A stretch of DNA of 64,000 nt from Desmodus rotundus (taxonomy: Eukaryota; Chordata; Mammalia; Chiroptera; Phyllostomidae), in the NCBI RefSeq assembly GCF_022682495.2, contig NC_071388.1, forward strand, positions 180,914,528 through 180,978,527, in the 5' to 3' direction. Position 1 is the stretch's first letter. Each line of letters opens with the position of its first letter. Under the pieces are notes generated by a model. The model did not search any database. It was given only the letters and a program-made list of their open reading frames with translations, and was not told where the DNA came from. Made by a program: the position numbers and the translations under genes. Shown here in pieces: positions 26,101 through 38,084 of this stretch.

Positions 26101-27631
26101 AGGTATTGACTGTTAATGACCTGTTTAAATAAAACATTCAATTTTCTTTCTTCCCACGACAAAGGACTTAGTAGCAATGACATTTCTAAACCAAAGGCTA
26201 ACCCTGCTTTTCTAAAGAGGCAGAGCCAGGGCTTTTAAATGTGAAATTTTTGTGTGACATTTGCCCTTAAAATGCTTTCCAGTGAAGTTGTTCTAACAGA
26301 GGGTTTTAGTATATTGAAGCGTCTTTGAATAAATAAGCAACCTTGAGGTTTTTTTCCCCTTCAAACTAAACAAAAAAGCCTCGGTAAATATCTCTATATG
26401 AAAATCATATTTCAGTCGTCATTCTGTGTTTCATTGTTTATGTGTCCTCATTCTTAATAATCGAAGCAACTTTCCTCTAAGGAACAAGGCATGCACAGGA
26501 ACTTTTATTAAACTGTGGGCGTTAAAGCACAGAAGAAAGAGCTAAAGTGCTTGGAATATAAGAGACCTCAGTAATTACAAGACCAGATAAGGAATAATAG
26601 CAAAGGAATTGAGAGAAAGGGAAGAGGGTACAAAACAGGAGAGAGGTTAGGCAATGGAAAAGTTAAACAACAGAAAACCTACACAATGTTATATTCAGAC
26701 AAAGTCCCAATTTTATAGAAGAACACTCTCTTTTCAGCTGGCATGATTGTGCTAGGTGACTGAACACTTAGTCCTTGACCAGTTTAAAGGTGATTTTACA
26801 GATGTCAACAAACCTGAAAAGAATTGGTATGAGCCAAACTGACCTACAAGTGCCAGGAGGCAAAATCTCAAGGGACTGAGGTAATGCTCCAGCGAATGGC
26901 TGTCTTACAGCTTATTCTATACATTAGAATCAAAGGAGGAGACACAGGAGCCTGGCAGGACATCCACTGGTGGTAGATTAGAGAGGTGGGAGAAAGCAAA
27001 ACAGGGAAATCTCTGAGATTGGGTACAAGAGTCAGATGGAGAGACGCATGCTTATTTTACATTGGTGTGTACAGGATAGGTAACAATTAACATTTACAGC
27101 ACTTAGATGAGGTCTCCTGCTCTGGGTATAGTGGGTGTGCCCTGAGGGATCTGGAAAAGGAGATTACTTTGCCATTCCAGAGGCGATGTTATCTTAGATG
27201 CCAAAAGACAATAGACAGGCTCTCTTAACGTAAAAACTGACCTTTGTCAAGGAAGCTACAGGCCTAGGATGTGACTACCCAACATGTCTCGCCTTTAGTT
27301 AGGAATTTGTGTGTTCAGACCATCCTACGCGGTTACTTCCTGCCTCTGAGTTTGTAAGGCCCGCCATGCAGACCTCCCCCGAGCTTGTCAGGTTTAGTGT
27401 GTGGCCCCTTCTTCATCCACACAGGGAAATGGCCTAGTACTTGGAGGCAACACCCCCCCTTTTTTTTTAAGTTGAATTTTCAGCTTTCTTCTGCTAACCC
27501 TAGTTGCTAAGCATCACTCCCAGGGCCCTTACAGACTTGTAATGCCTGAGAGCTGAAGAGGACCACAGCGGTCATGTACTCTGAAGGGCAGAGAACACGC
27601 CACTCTGCGATAGGAGTGTAAGAGGTCAGGA

Positions 27632-28167
27632 TGTGCAACCCAAAGTACGCCATTTGGACACATGGATTATTGTGAGCAGAAGGCATTTGAAAAACAGAAA
27701 ACATCAGAGAGGAGCTTTCCCTGAACTCCCCTGATCTTCCTAAAGACAGATTCTCCAAAGGGAACTTCATTGTCATAAATCCCCTCCCCGGAGTTTCACC
27801 AACCAAGGACTGACTCTTGTCACAGGAAAGGAGAAAGAAGTTGATGCCACAACCAGACACACCTTTTTATGAACCTCATACCTCCCATCTATTCCTCTAA
27901 GGACAGATTCACGTTTCCAAAGTATCATGTATTCTCCCCTAAGGGACTGACACTCCCCCCTCTTTCCCTATTAATATGGCATTTAACCCTGACTCTTGAG
28001 CCATCTCAGGAGTTCCTTGTTTTTCTGGGATATCTCCCATGTATACATATGGTATACATGTCAATAAATTTGTTTGGGTTTTTTTCCTTGTTGATCTGTC
28101 TTTTGTTACAGGGGTCTCAGCTAAGAACTCGGAAGGGTAGAAGTAAAATTACTTTTCTGCCCCTACA
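27632..28167 (+). mobile_element. Probable ERV1-type solo LTR
   Basis: A possible LTR from TGTGCAACCC to GCCCCTACA. It contains an AATAAA polyadenylation signal (28063) followed by a T-rich segment, then GTTACAGGGGTCTCAGCTAA and AAGGGTAGAAGTAAAATTAC before the terminal CA, the layout of the R-U5 end of a class I endogenous retrovirus LTR. No gag, pol or env remnant is seen beside it. I could not find a convincing target duplication, and the left end is a guess. It is an old, non-coding copy. Confidence 0.5.
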
Positions 28168-29049
28168 ACTCCACCCTTTTATTCTACCGCTGGAGACCTG
28201 AGGAGGCCTTCATGCTATGCTGTGACAGTCTAGAACCTTTACTCAAATTCCCATCGGGATTAATGGCATCCCGCACAGACAGGTGTGCAGCCTCGGCTCC
28301 GTCAACACTATCTCAGGCCTCCCACTGTCTAAGAGCACTGCTGTCTGTGAAGGGCCAATCGATGGCTGTAGAGAATGAAATAAATCAACGTGTGATACTG
28401 TACCTTCTTCCAGAGATAATAGCATGACGTGAGATGTGTAAAAATGCAGATGTCTACAGAGATGTGTATTATAGGTTGGGAATCGGCCCTCTGGGAGACT
28501 GCTGGACCCTGTTGTGACTGCGAGGCCTTCTGCTGCTTCTCTAGTCTCAGCCCAGAGTTGACTTCTTGATTCCTCCTCTCTGAGGCAGCCCTGAGAAAAC
28601 GGCTCAGGACACGTGGGTCACGGCGCTGTCTGGGCTGTGCCAAAGTCAGATACAGAGACAACGTAATTACTTTCATTTAGGAAGAAGAAGTGGGTGAACA
28701 TTAGACCCTGCACCGTCGTGGAGCCCCAGGGCGGCATTGCGGAACCAAGGAAACAATTGGTTGGCCGAGGGCCCACTGAATGCGTGTTTTGCACTCTCAC
28801 CTGGGGGAGGAAGCCGTAGGAAAACAGTCATTTCTTTATAGCCGTTTTGTTCCTCACCATTCTTGTATGAGCTCAGTAGTTGGCTCCGCTGTTTGCATGC
28901 CCTGAGTACGTGTGCAAGGCCTACACATTACATGCCTGCCCGGCCTGAGAAGGCAGGGTGCCTGGGGTCAGCTGAATTCTCCTTGCAGCGTTCTTACTAC
29001 AGTGACACCCATGACTTGTTTATGACGGTTTTGAGGTGCTACACCGGGG

Positions 29050-29265
29050 CTCCCGAATCAGGCTGCCTGGGGTGGAGTCCTGGCCCTGCCACCGACTGAG
29101 GGACCCTGAGTTAGTTGTTGACTCCCTGGGCCTCGGCTTCCACGTCCATGAAACGCGGGTCATCATGATTTCTGTTGTATGTGGGGTATGAGGGTTAAAT
29201 GAAAAAGTGTGTGAAGCACTTAGCAGAGGGCCCGGCACATTACAAGTGCTCCATGAGCGTGCCAG
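29050..29265 (+). repeat. MIR SINE
   Basis: AATCAGGCTGCCTGGGGTGG, GGCCCTGCCACCGACTGAGG, AGGGTTAAATGAAAAAGTGT and GAGGGCCCGGCACATTACAA follow the MIR order from the tRNA-like end to the 3' part. Confidence 0.77.
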
Positions 29266-29439
29266 TTATTCTTTTAAATCATTATTTTTAAAAAGTTTCC
29301 TTATGTCTTTCTTCTGGTTCCATAATCCAAGTCAAGATAAGTGATGTAATACCTGAGAACTAGAAAGTGAATCCAAAAGCAGGCATAGGTTTCAGGGAAA
29401 CAAAAGTGAAACTTTATTACTACCTACACAGCAGAGCAT

Positions 29440-30180
29440 GAGGGAAAGCAGTAATAGGGAAGTCAGAATGCAATTTGGCATTTTAATACATTGTTTTAGC
29501 TTTTTCTATTTATTTAAATGATTGCATGAGAAATATAAATATATATATTAAACTGTTAATTACATGGTCATATATTATTAAACTTCACTGTACTGCATTA
29601 ATTAGAGATGCTGAAAGAAACATATTTGCCAAAATTTGTACTATTTAGTTTTATTTTTCATAAAGAATATTTGTCTTTGTCATAGACTAATAAATTTTCT
29701 GACTGGCATTAATGCATATTAAGTAATATTTTTGCATAATGAGTAATTCAGTGTGTATAACTTTGTGATTGGTGGTAACCGTACTTGTGGTTTATTAACT
29801 TTCCACTGGAGGAGTGTGTAGATTGATATATTGGTAATAAATGGTGAAATTCTTTTCTTTGGGATTCATATTTTTTCATAATAAGGTTTTGACTATGAAA
29901 TATATATATATAAATAAGTAAGATCAGTTGGTTATTTCATAAATAAAATTCAGTCTACAATTTCTTGATCTTTCTTTTTCTCTAGGATATATATAATTTA
30001 GATGCCAGCTATATATGTTTGTAATGTTATTAGTGAAAACTAAAGTAAATTTAGAGGAAAAATATTTCAAATAATACCTAAGCTATGGAAATGTTCCATC
30101 AGTATCAGGACTTATATTTCTGATTATCTTAATTTTATATTTATTTTTTTATATGCCTGGAACATGTACTATAGATTTAA
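29440..30180. promoter_or_regulatory. AT-rich block dense in TAAT/ATTA cores, candidate conserved element
   Basis: About 740 bases without a recognised repeat, very AT-rich, with many homeobox-type cores (TTAATTACATGG, GCATTAATTAGAG, CATTAATGCATATTAAG). It could equally be neutral AT-rich intron. Confidence 0.25.
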
Positions 30181-31297
30181 ATAGTTAGGCCTCGGTAATT
30201 GATTGGCTCAAAGAACAGTCTTAAGTGATAATAGGAATTAGAAACCAAGTTCTTTCCTAAGAAGTAAGGAGTTTCAATACCTTTCTTGTGGATCTAAAGC
30301 TCTTGTTATTGAGCTCTGTTGGGATATGGGTATCAGTCACATCCAGGAGTGACACCCTGTCACACATGGTGACCAGGCATGATGTGAGGGAAATAGGAGG
30401 TCTGTGGCCCCAGACATCTGTCACTCACTCACAGCACTACAGGCTTCTCAGGTTAACCCAGGGGTCTGCAACTCTGAGGGCTGGGGTTTCAAGTGGTTGA
30501 ACTCTGGGTCTGTGACTTGAGAAGGAGTGACAATGTGTTTACTGGAGACGAAGGTCCTAACGGTCTAAATTAAACAGTTAAGATTCAAATTGAGTTGATC
30601 TGTCCCGACATAGTTCATAGCAGACAACAGAACCCCAAAAGGATAGGGGCACAGCACAGTTTCGTTGCCGTAGAGTAGAGGCTCAGGACACTCTGAGAGC
30701 ACGCAATGCCATGGTGGTGCCAGGTGTGCTTTTGAACATTCCGGAGGGGCTAGTGCCAATTCGGGGCTTTGGACACTCAGTGAAGACCACTGAAGGTCAT
30801 CCTCTCTTGTTCCATCGTTTCCCTAGCATTTGTCCTTATCAGTGGAGCCCAATTTGACCATCTAGTCACTTAAATTCCTAATTCTTTAAGGCACATCCTA
30901 TTTATGTTCTGTTCACATTAAAATCCTTCGTCTAGTTTCCATGGCTAGAACTTATTTTCCAGTTCCTCTGTGGTCCACCAGCCAGTAGAAAGCCTTGATA
31001 CGTAGAGGACATTGGAATTCACCTGGAAGGTAGAGGCTGCAGAAGCATTCCTCCACGTAGGAGAAGAAAATTTAAGAGAGTCAAATGAGCAAAGAACAAC
31101 TCCCTATAATTATTTTTTTATCTTACCTTCCCATCTGAGAAACCCGTAATAGCTTCATTCTACCCTCATAGCCAACATTTTTCTTCCACACGAAAAATAA
31201 TGTTGTAATTAATCTTACTGGTATCACCACCAAAAAAGAACTTTCCTTGAGTCAGACTTTGAGATTAAAGAGAAAGGGAATTGCTAAGGAAATGTGT

Positions 31298-31310
31298 GGG
31301 GGGGGGGGGG
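31298..31310. repeat. Poly-G run of 13
   Basis: Thirteen consecutive G, then AGGGG, ending about 10 bases before the left end of the mariner element. Confidence 0.95.
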
Positions 31311-31319
31311 AGGGGTGCG

Positions 31320-32093
31320 GAGTCTGTCCAGAAAAAATCCAGGCATTGTTAATATAACAAGAATGTTTGCACAACACCGATGTAACCTGGCAACCGAGGA
31401 GAGTAGACTAGAATGAGCATGCGAGAACAATGACAACTTCACTGTACTAGTCAGTAGGGGGTGGTAAATGCCATTGAGTGAGCATGTGTACTGTGTGGCT
31501 GTGGCATTCAAAATGACTGAGTGAGTAGAGCAATGAGTCTGCATCAAATTTTGTGTTAAGCTTGAACATTCCTCTATGGAAACTATTCGGATGATTCAGA
31601 AGGCTTTCGAGGATGATGCAATAAGTGCAGCGCATGTAAAAGTGTTGCACAGACGCTTCAAAGATGGTTGAGACTCTGTTAAAGTGATCCACGTTCTGGA
31701 AGGCCTGCAACAAGCAGAACACCTGAGAATGTTGAATGTGTACAGGCTGCAATGAACAAAGATCAGCAACTCACACTGCGAGAACCAGAAGCTGATCTGG
31801 GGATTACAAAAACTACTCTGTCAAGATTTTGATGCAGGATCTTGGCATGAAACATGTCCTTGCAAAATTTGTTCTGCGACTTTTGCTATAGAGCAGAAGG
31901 AACATTGTGTTGCAGTTGCTAATGACTTGATTCAAACTGCTACCAATGAACCAGATTTCCTCAAGGAGACCATAACTTTGGAGGGAACTGAGGCATCACT
32001 GTCTTTCGTACAATGTTTCTTGTATCTTGTGTCTTCTTCAATAAATGTCTCTGTTTTTCATATTACATGGCTGGATACCTTCTGGACAGACCT
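31320..32093 (+). mobile_element. Mariner-superfamily DNA transposon, internally deleted, transposase broken
   Basis: The two ends are matching inverted repeats: GTCTGTCCAGAAAAAATCC near 31322 and, on the other strand from about 32093, GGTCTGTCCAGAAGGTATCC. Between them, from about 31515 to 31985, is a decayed mariner transposase N-terminal half. It has KFCVKL at 31546, then HRRFKDG followed by an in-frame TGA at 31669-31671, and later TNEPDFLKETIT. The catalytic DDD half is missing: after TTTGGAGGG near 31985 the sequence jumps to untranslated 3' sequence and the right repeat. The element is about 774 bp against about 1.3 kb for a full mariner. It cannot make transposase, but its ends could in principle have been mobilised in trans. 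Confidence 0.85.
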
Positions 32094-32102
32094 TGTGTAT
32101 GG

Positions 32103-32122
32103 GTGTGTGTGTGTGTGTGTGT
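32103..32122. repeat. (GT)10 microsatellite
   Basis: Ten GT units just outside the right end of the mariner element. Confidence 0.95.
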
Positions 32123-34309
32123 CGCCCTATGAATACTGTGTACATGCATTCATTTTTTCATCCTATGAATATAGCTCCCCATTCAGTGCTGCCATCTCAG
32201 AAATTTTTTGTTCTCAGTGGAATTCCTCCCTCATACCTCTGCGGATTAGAACACACTAGCTTTACAAAATGCCGCAAACCCAGAACCTAGACATCAAAGC
32301 AAAACAAAAGCAATAAACCTTTTCTCTCAGATTTCACAGATTTTCACAATGGCAAGATTAGAGGCGTCCAGAAGATTTAGCTAATCTAGTCTAATGAGAG
32401 GAACCGTGACTCACAGATCCGTCCCAACAAGTAGAGCCAAATCCAGCTGTCACCTTGGAGCCTTTATGGTTCCACAGGTGTAACCTGTGTCTCTCTGTCC
32501 TTCGCTCACTTCCTCCCCCATCTTGATTCTCTCACCTACTGATACCTACTGATACGTACGCTAGCACACACAGAAAACTCCCCAAAATATGAAGTGTATA
32601 CACAATGCCAAGACTTCTGTGTGAATAAGGAAATCCGCCATCCAAATGTCTCCCAGGAGTCTGATTGCAGACCATCTCGCAGGCATTGTGATGGCTGATC
32701 AAAGGGTTCACTTCTCCTGTGTGGCTGGTGAACAGAAACACCTGGTTATTTGTCCTCGTGCCTCACACGTGATCTCTGTTCACTGGGACGCACAATCAGA
32801 AAATAATCCGGTTGTCTTTTACTAGTAACTCTCGGGCAGGAGTAAATGGGAATGAAACTCAAATACCACTTGCCAGCCATTAATATTTACTTTCTCCCAT
32901 ATGTCAAGTGAGAGTATGTAAAATTCATCATTTGGGAGTTATTTAAATGGGAGGGGTGTTTAAAGGGATGGGCACTCTTAGCAGGGTGCCTGGGAAGGAG
33001 CTGCCGCGATGGGGATGGAATATGCAGGGTCTGTCCTGCTCCTGTGCCCACAGGCATGTGTCTGTCAGTGGCACTATCGATCGGAAAATTATAAAAATAA
33101 AATCTCACTGTCCCTAACATTTGGTAATATTTAATTACCTCTGTTGATTCCTATCTGAGTGGTACTAGAGTTAAGAGTACCTATTGCCAAGCTTTCATCC
33201 TTAAATCAACTAAAGGCAATAGATCTGAATTTATAGTGTATATAAGATCTGAGTTTAAGAGAAAACGATGGGGAGAAATCTGAGAATTTTTGCCAGTTAC
33301 CCCTAAAAACGTGTCAACTGTAGATACGCTCTTTGTAACAAAAGTCAAAAAGAATGTAGGAAAGTGTTTCCGTGGTTCTTGATTGACAAAAGGCATTAAA
33401 CATGCCAATAGTTAGTATACTGGTATCTTGGCTTGCCTAGCTGCTAATCTGAACCAATTTGTTCACTCATTTTAAGTCATTGGCACCCTATTTCAAAAAT
33501 AGATTGAAACTATTAAAAACTTAAGGTCGAGCTCCATAATAATGGTGAAATATTTAGACCAGATGAGAAGGAAAACACCACAGCTTGATGTTAAGAATAT
33601 ACATTTCAGAATGGGCCACTTCACAAAGAAGCTTGCACATCAAAGACAGAAAACCTAAAGAATTTAGGGAAATAGAAGGCTTATGGGCACTAGTAAGGGT
33701 CCATTTGAGCCTCAAGATTATGAATTTATGGTCAGTAAAAATATGGTGAAGGTATGGATGTTTATGATACGTTGCCGGGTGAAAAAGCAAGTTGTAACAC
33801 CACTATATGCAGTGTTTCTCATATTTCGATCTGGAATCATTCTCCTGTTTCGTCCTCAAGTGCGTGATGTGCTTAAATGCATGCAGGAAAGACTCAGTAA
33901 ATGTCTGTTATATTATCTGGAGGCCGACAGAAGCTCTGGGAGAGTAAGGGCTGCAGCGGCAATGCTTGGTTAACGCAGGTTCGCCCTTCCTCCTCTCAGG
34001 CCTGCGCCCACCCTTCTTTGACATAGTAAGAAGAAACGCAGTCTGGGTGTGCATACCTGTCTTTGTCATTTTTCATGTCAACACGGTATGAATAAAACAT
34101 TTTATATTGTCTTACGGAGTTATCGTAACATGCTTTTAGAACATACGTAAGACAAGTGCTTAGCTTGAAAGTATTTTTACATTCCAAATGCTATTTATGG
34201 TCGTGTCTGAATGAAACTGTTTACTGTGTTGGAAGAGAGCATAAAAATAACACATTGGGAAATCAATTTCAAAACTTTTAAGTTAATCTTTTTTTCCCCT
34301 TCTTTATAG

Positions 34310-34370
34310 GGCTTATTCCACTAGAAACAAGATGGCTGAGCTCAATACTCACGTGAATGTCAAGGAGAAG
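34310..34370 (+). CDS. SPATS2L: SPATS2L first coding exon (5'UTR end plus codons 1-13; CDS 34332-34370)
   Basis: The exon opens after a pyrimidine-rich tract ending in TATAG (34304-34309) and closes before the donor GTAAGA at 34371. The first 22 bases are 5'UTR. The ATG at 34332 has A at -3 and G at +4, a strong Kozak context, and starts MAELNTHVNVKEK, which I recognise as the N-terminus of SPATS2L. The coding part is 39 nt and ends in phase 0. SPATS2L is a vertebrate paralogue of SPATS2, reported as a cytoplasmic RNA-associated protein that moves to stress granules and nucleoli under stress; that function is from the literature, not from this sequence. Because the exon starts at a splice acceptor, a non-coding exon must lie upstream, and I could not locate it. 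The identification rests on all four exons together. Confidence 0.96.
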
Positions 34371-34529
34371 GTAAGATAAAGTTGCCCGTGGGCTTGCAGG
34401 AACTCCAAACTGGATAATGTAGTCTCCAGCCTGTAAAATTTAAATTTCAACAGAAAAGGGGAAAGTGGCTTGGGGGGATATATAGTAAGTTTGACACAGT
34501 AGGAAACCATTCAACAGAACCATAAGTAG

Positions 34530-34756
34530 TGTTTACTGAATGTATATTAAGCATATTAATTTACTTTTCTCATCTGAGCTTGACCATAACCCCATAAAGT
34601 TAATTCTGTTGTTGCTCTCATTTTACAGAGGAGGGAATAAGATACAGAGAGGTAATTTGTCTAAATTCACATAAGAAGTGATACGTGACAGAGCTGGGAT
34701 TTGAACCCAGGCAGTGCTGTTCTACAGTCCATACTCTTAGCCTTCATGCTGGCTGC
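34530..34756 (-). repeat. MIR SINE just downstream of the ATG exon
   Basis: CTCTCATTTTACAGAGGAGG, GATACAGAGAGGTAATTTGT, ACAGAGCTGGGATTTGAACC and CAGGCAGTGCTGTTCTACAG match the MIR complement well. It lies 160 bp inside the intron after 34370. Confidence 0.86.
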
Positions 34757-35138
34757 ATCTAAGAGCTGGAGTATTATGTTACATCTTCCAAAATGGGTTC
34801 ATACAGAGACATCCAAAGCCTCACCTAGGGGTCATGGTGTGTAGCCTTTAAAGTTTCTTTCACCACTGAGAGTTCACGACTCTGAAAATCCCCCTCCTCA
34901 TTTGCTGGAGGTTGACTACACTTCAGAGTCCTTCCAAGTCTTGTCCTCCTCTGTGAATTGTCCTCCACTCAGGGTCACAGGCACTTGCTACATATGCTGT
35001 CTTGCACTGGTAGCTCTAAATGATCATAAACTACAGACCATATGAGACCAGGGACGTAAATTTCCTCAACCCATTCATCTGGGACCAGGGTACTGACGCC
35101 CTAGAAGAGATTTGCCCTTGGTCATACAGCAGAGAGGG

Positions 35139-35164
35139 ACAGCCTGGACTGACAGCCTGGACTG
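35139..35164 (+). repeat. 13-bp perfect tandem duplication
   Basis: ACAGCCTGGACTG occurs twice head to tail with no mismatch. Confidence 0.9.
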
Positions 35165-35319
35165 GAACTCCGCCCACCTTCCACGTGGCCACTTTGTACC
35201 TCTACCAGTCTGTAACTGCTGAAGGGCAGGGTTTGTCTTTCATCCCTTTGCATCCCCATTGTACCTAAAATAGTGAGGAAGGAGAGAAGTAGCATTTGTG
35301 GAATTCTGTTGTTGTTGTT

Positions 35320-35760
35320 GTTGTTTCATTTAGCAAACATGTATCAGACCCGTTCTTTGTGCCAAACACTGTTTTAGATGCTGGGGATATGGCCCTAAAC
35401 ATATGCGTGAGGTCCCTGCTCCCCAGAGCTCGTTTTTTAAGGAGGGAAACGGAGGATAAACACAAGAACATTTAGATGAACACAGTGATTTCAGAGTGAT
35501 AACTACTATGAGGAAAGGGGGGTGGCAGGGGCAGGTGGCCAGTTTAGATGGGGCTGGTCAGAACAGCCCTCTTGGAGAAGGTGATATTTGAGCTGAAATA
35601 AAACAAATGCAAAGATCCAAGGGCAGAGCATTCCAGATAGAAAAGCAAAAGCAGACGGCCCAGGTGGACCGCGCTGAATGTGTGTGAAGAGCAAGGGAAC
35701 GGTGTGGCCGCAGTATGGGAGGCAGAAGGGACGGTGACATGAGGTGAGGTCAGAGAGTAA
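35320..35760 (-). repeat. L2 LINE fragment
   Basis: TGTGCCAAACACTGTTTTAG, GATGCTGGGGATATGGCCCT, TGATATTTGAGCTGAAATAA and GGGCAGAGCATTCCAGATAG are the L2 3' region in reverse, in the correct order over about 440 bases. Confidence 0.78.
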
Positions 35761-36139
35761 GGCGGCAGCCAGTGTTGGCAGAGTATGGGCACTTCACTTG
35801 CGTTCCTGGACCTCTGATGGATCCATGAGTAAAATTCAGGGTTCTGGGAACTTGGATCGGAAAAATACATTTTCAGTTACTAACACCTACATGAGATTTA
35901 GCATTTCCTTCCATCATGAATGGAGGCAAAGGAGAAAACACACACAGTAGTAGCAGGAGCACTGGCGGCTTTCACGACTGGAAATCACTGGTCTCTTCAT
36001 GGCCAATATCATTTGTAGCAGATCTCCTGAATATTGTTTGTTCATCGCTACTCCCCAAATTACTGTACTTACAGAGCCTGCACTGTATTGTCATTTGATT
36101 TTGATAGAGAAGCACATATATCACCGCAGGATAAACTTG

Positions 36140-36297
36140 TTTTTTCATTAACATTTCAACTTTATTTCAGTAGGAGTCGTCTCCTTTGCAATCAGATGTA
36201 TTTTATTTCATGAATTTTAAGACCTTATTCTTAGAAGGATCCCATAGACTTCACCAGAGTGCCAAAGGGGGTCCATGCCCCAAAAGGTTTAGAACCT
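36140..36297 (-). mobile_element. hAT-type DNA transposon end, old
   Basis: GAAGGATCCCATAGACTTCA, GAGTGCCAAAGGGGGTCCAT and AAAAGGTTTAGAACC look like the complement of a hAT family whose end reads as TTCTTAACCTTTTTTG followed by ATGGACCCC. The other end is not visible. Family name not assigned. Confidence 0.5.
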
Positions 36298-36607
36298 GAG
36301 ACAGAGCCATAAAGGGCTTTATTCAAAGGGCCAACATGGCTGTTGAAAGGTTTTAAGTAGCTGCACGACTTGGAGTGGTATTTTTTAGAAGACACCCTGG
36401 CTCTGTCAGCCACTATGCTATACATTTTTTAAATCTTCATGTTAAATAGCTTTCCTGTTTGGTGGGGGCACGGAGGCTTGAGGTAAAAGTCAAAGTCAGA
36501 ACGAACTTGTCACCCCAAATCTCTGCGGACGTGGTCAAACCAACTTCCACAAACGTGCACCTTTTTGGAGTTTTATTTGTTACCTTAAAAATTGATGCAC
36601 ATTTTTT

Positions 36608-36808
36608 GCCCTGGCTGCTGTGGCTCAGTGGATTGCGCACTGGCCTGCGAACCAAAAGGTTGCCAGTTCAATTCCTGGTCAGGGCACATGCCTGGGTTGC
36701 AGCAAGAGGCAACCAATCAATGTATCTCTTGCAATTGATATTTCTCTCCCTCTCTTTCTCCCTCCCTTCCCCTCTCTGAAAATAAATAAATAAAATCTTT
36801 AAAAAATG
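36608..36808 (+). mobile_element. VES-type bat tRNA-derived SINE with target-site duplication
   Basis: Starts GCCCTGGCTG and has a pol III A box (TGGCTCAGTGG, 36621-36631) and B box region (GTTGCCAGTTCAATTCC, 36659-36675). It continues with CAGGGCACATGCCTGGGTTGC, a pyrimidine-rich TCTCTCCCTC stretch and an AATAAATAAATAAAATC tail. It is flanked by near-identical 14-bp copies, GATGCACATTTTTT (36594-36607) and GATGTACATTTTTT (36809-36822). It lacks a block of about 28 bases present in the commoner VES form between the tRNA-like body and the pyrimidine tract. This family is restricted to bats and is the main evidence for the host. Confidence 0.93.
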
Positions 36809-38084
36809 GATGTACATTTTTTATTCATTATATTCCATATATTATTTTAATACTAAACTGTTTTTACTTATCGACCACTGAGCACACAATGGCAGAAAGG
36901 TACACCCCTTTTATATCGTGGCTTCATATTCTCCCAGATTTACGGTCATATTCTCAGGGGAGATGATATTTTCCCCAGTTTGAGAAACTGGGCCCAGCAC
37001 CACACTGCTGACCAGAGATTGGCCCCTTTCCAAATGTCTGTTGATGGAGGGATTAAACAGATTCTAAAGTTGGGCTGTGGGGAGGAAAAGCCCTTTAAAC
37101 CATCAGAGTCTTAGAAATTGATTCCCTGCAAATTATAACTATCAGACGGGCCAATATGGTAGTTTCAGCAGTCAAAGATAGAGTGTCTTGTTCCAAACAA
37201 AGGTGGCGTCAAGCCAACACGAGGAAGATGGCTGATGTGTCAGCACGTGCCACAGAGGGTCAGGGTAAACACCCCGTGCGTTGGCTTTAGGTACCACATT
37301 ACCTGCCTGTCATGGTCAATGTCACATATGCATGTGAAGACTAACAGTAAGTGGTGTTTTTGCCATCCTGCTTCAGGAACTTATCAAAATGTTGGCACCA
37401 TTTTGAAAGAGGGTGCTATTTAAGTTGTAAATATTATCAGTCCACATGACAATGGAAGTAGAGCACCTCTAACTCAATTAGTAAATTCCATCTTCCTATG
37501 TCAAAAGGTTAATAGATTTCTCACTCAATAAATAAATCATAATAAACAGCTGAAAATTCTGATCATTTATAGTTTTACATTGATTTATTTCAGTACATTT
37601 ATTTCCTTTACTTATTAGCTTTTATGGCCTTTTTATGGTTAGTTTATTTCTCAATCTGTCACACGGAGCAATGACATTTTAGTTCTGAAAATTAAGAATA
37701 ATAACAACTGTTGTGTCTTAAATTATAAATTATAAGCTTCTAGATATCTGAGAACAGATCTGTGCAGTGTTCTTGCACAATACCTAGTCAAGCGCTATGG
37801 GAAATTAAACACTCAATAAAAGCCTTGCCACGAAATGAGCTCATCAGTTATCTCTAGTGGGTCCACTGTTGGGTGGATTGAAAAGGAGTAGGTGCTTTGA
37901 TGAGGAAATAATTTCTGTCCTCAGGCAGCTTTTAATTCAAAGGAGGAACTAATAACTTAAGGTTTAATATCCAACATAACTGAAATTTACAATTGACACT
38001 GTGACTGCTTTATTTTCAAATATCTTCATATTATTGGATTATAACTGTAGGGATTTAAATTGGAAATATTGTTGGAGTCAAAGT

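Larger units (their letters stand above)
1..34309 (+). other. Upstream intron / 5' region of SPATS2L, no coding exon seen
   Basis: No stretch in these 34 kb gives a coding exon I recognise, on either strand. All open frames are short, lack codon-like composition and many overlap repeats. The region ends at a real splice acceptor, so the part next to 34309 is certainly intron; how far left the intron extends is unknown because the upstream non-coding exon or exons were not identified. It holds scattered MIR and L2 fragments plus a few LTR, L1 and mariner elements listed separately. Long stretches without any repeat I could name are 1-3200, 3350-6080, 8900-10200, 12520-14500, 20600-22650, 23000-24800, 25070-27630 and 29300-31290. 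Confidence 0.75.

Noticed and set aside
31927..32290. Two overlapping open frames at the right end of the mariner element
   Set aside because: They combine a short transposase remnant, the transposon's untranslated end, the GT repeat and unrelated flank; no intact protein.
36608..36680. tRNA-like sequence with A and B boxes
   Set aside because: It is the head of a VES SINE with a SINE tail and target duplications, not a tRNA gene.
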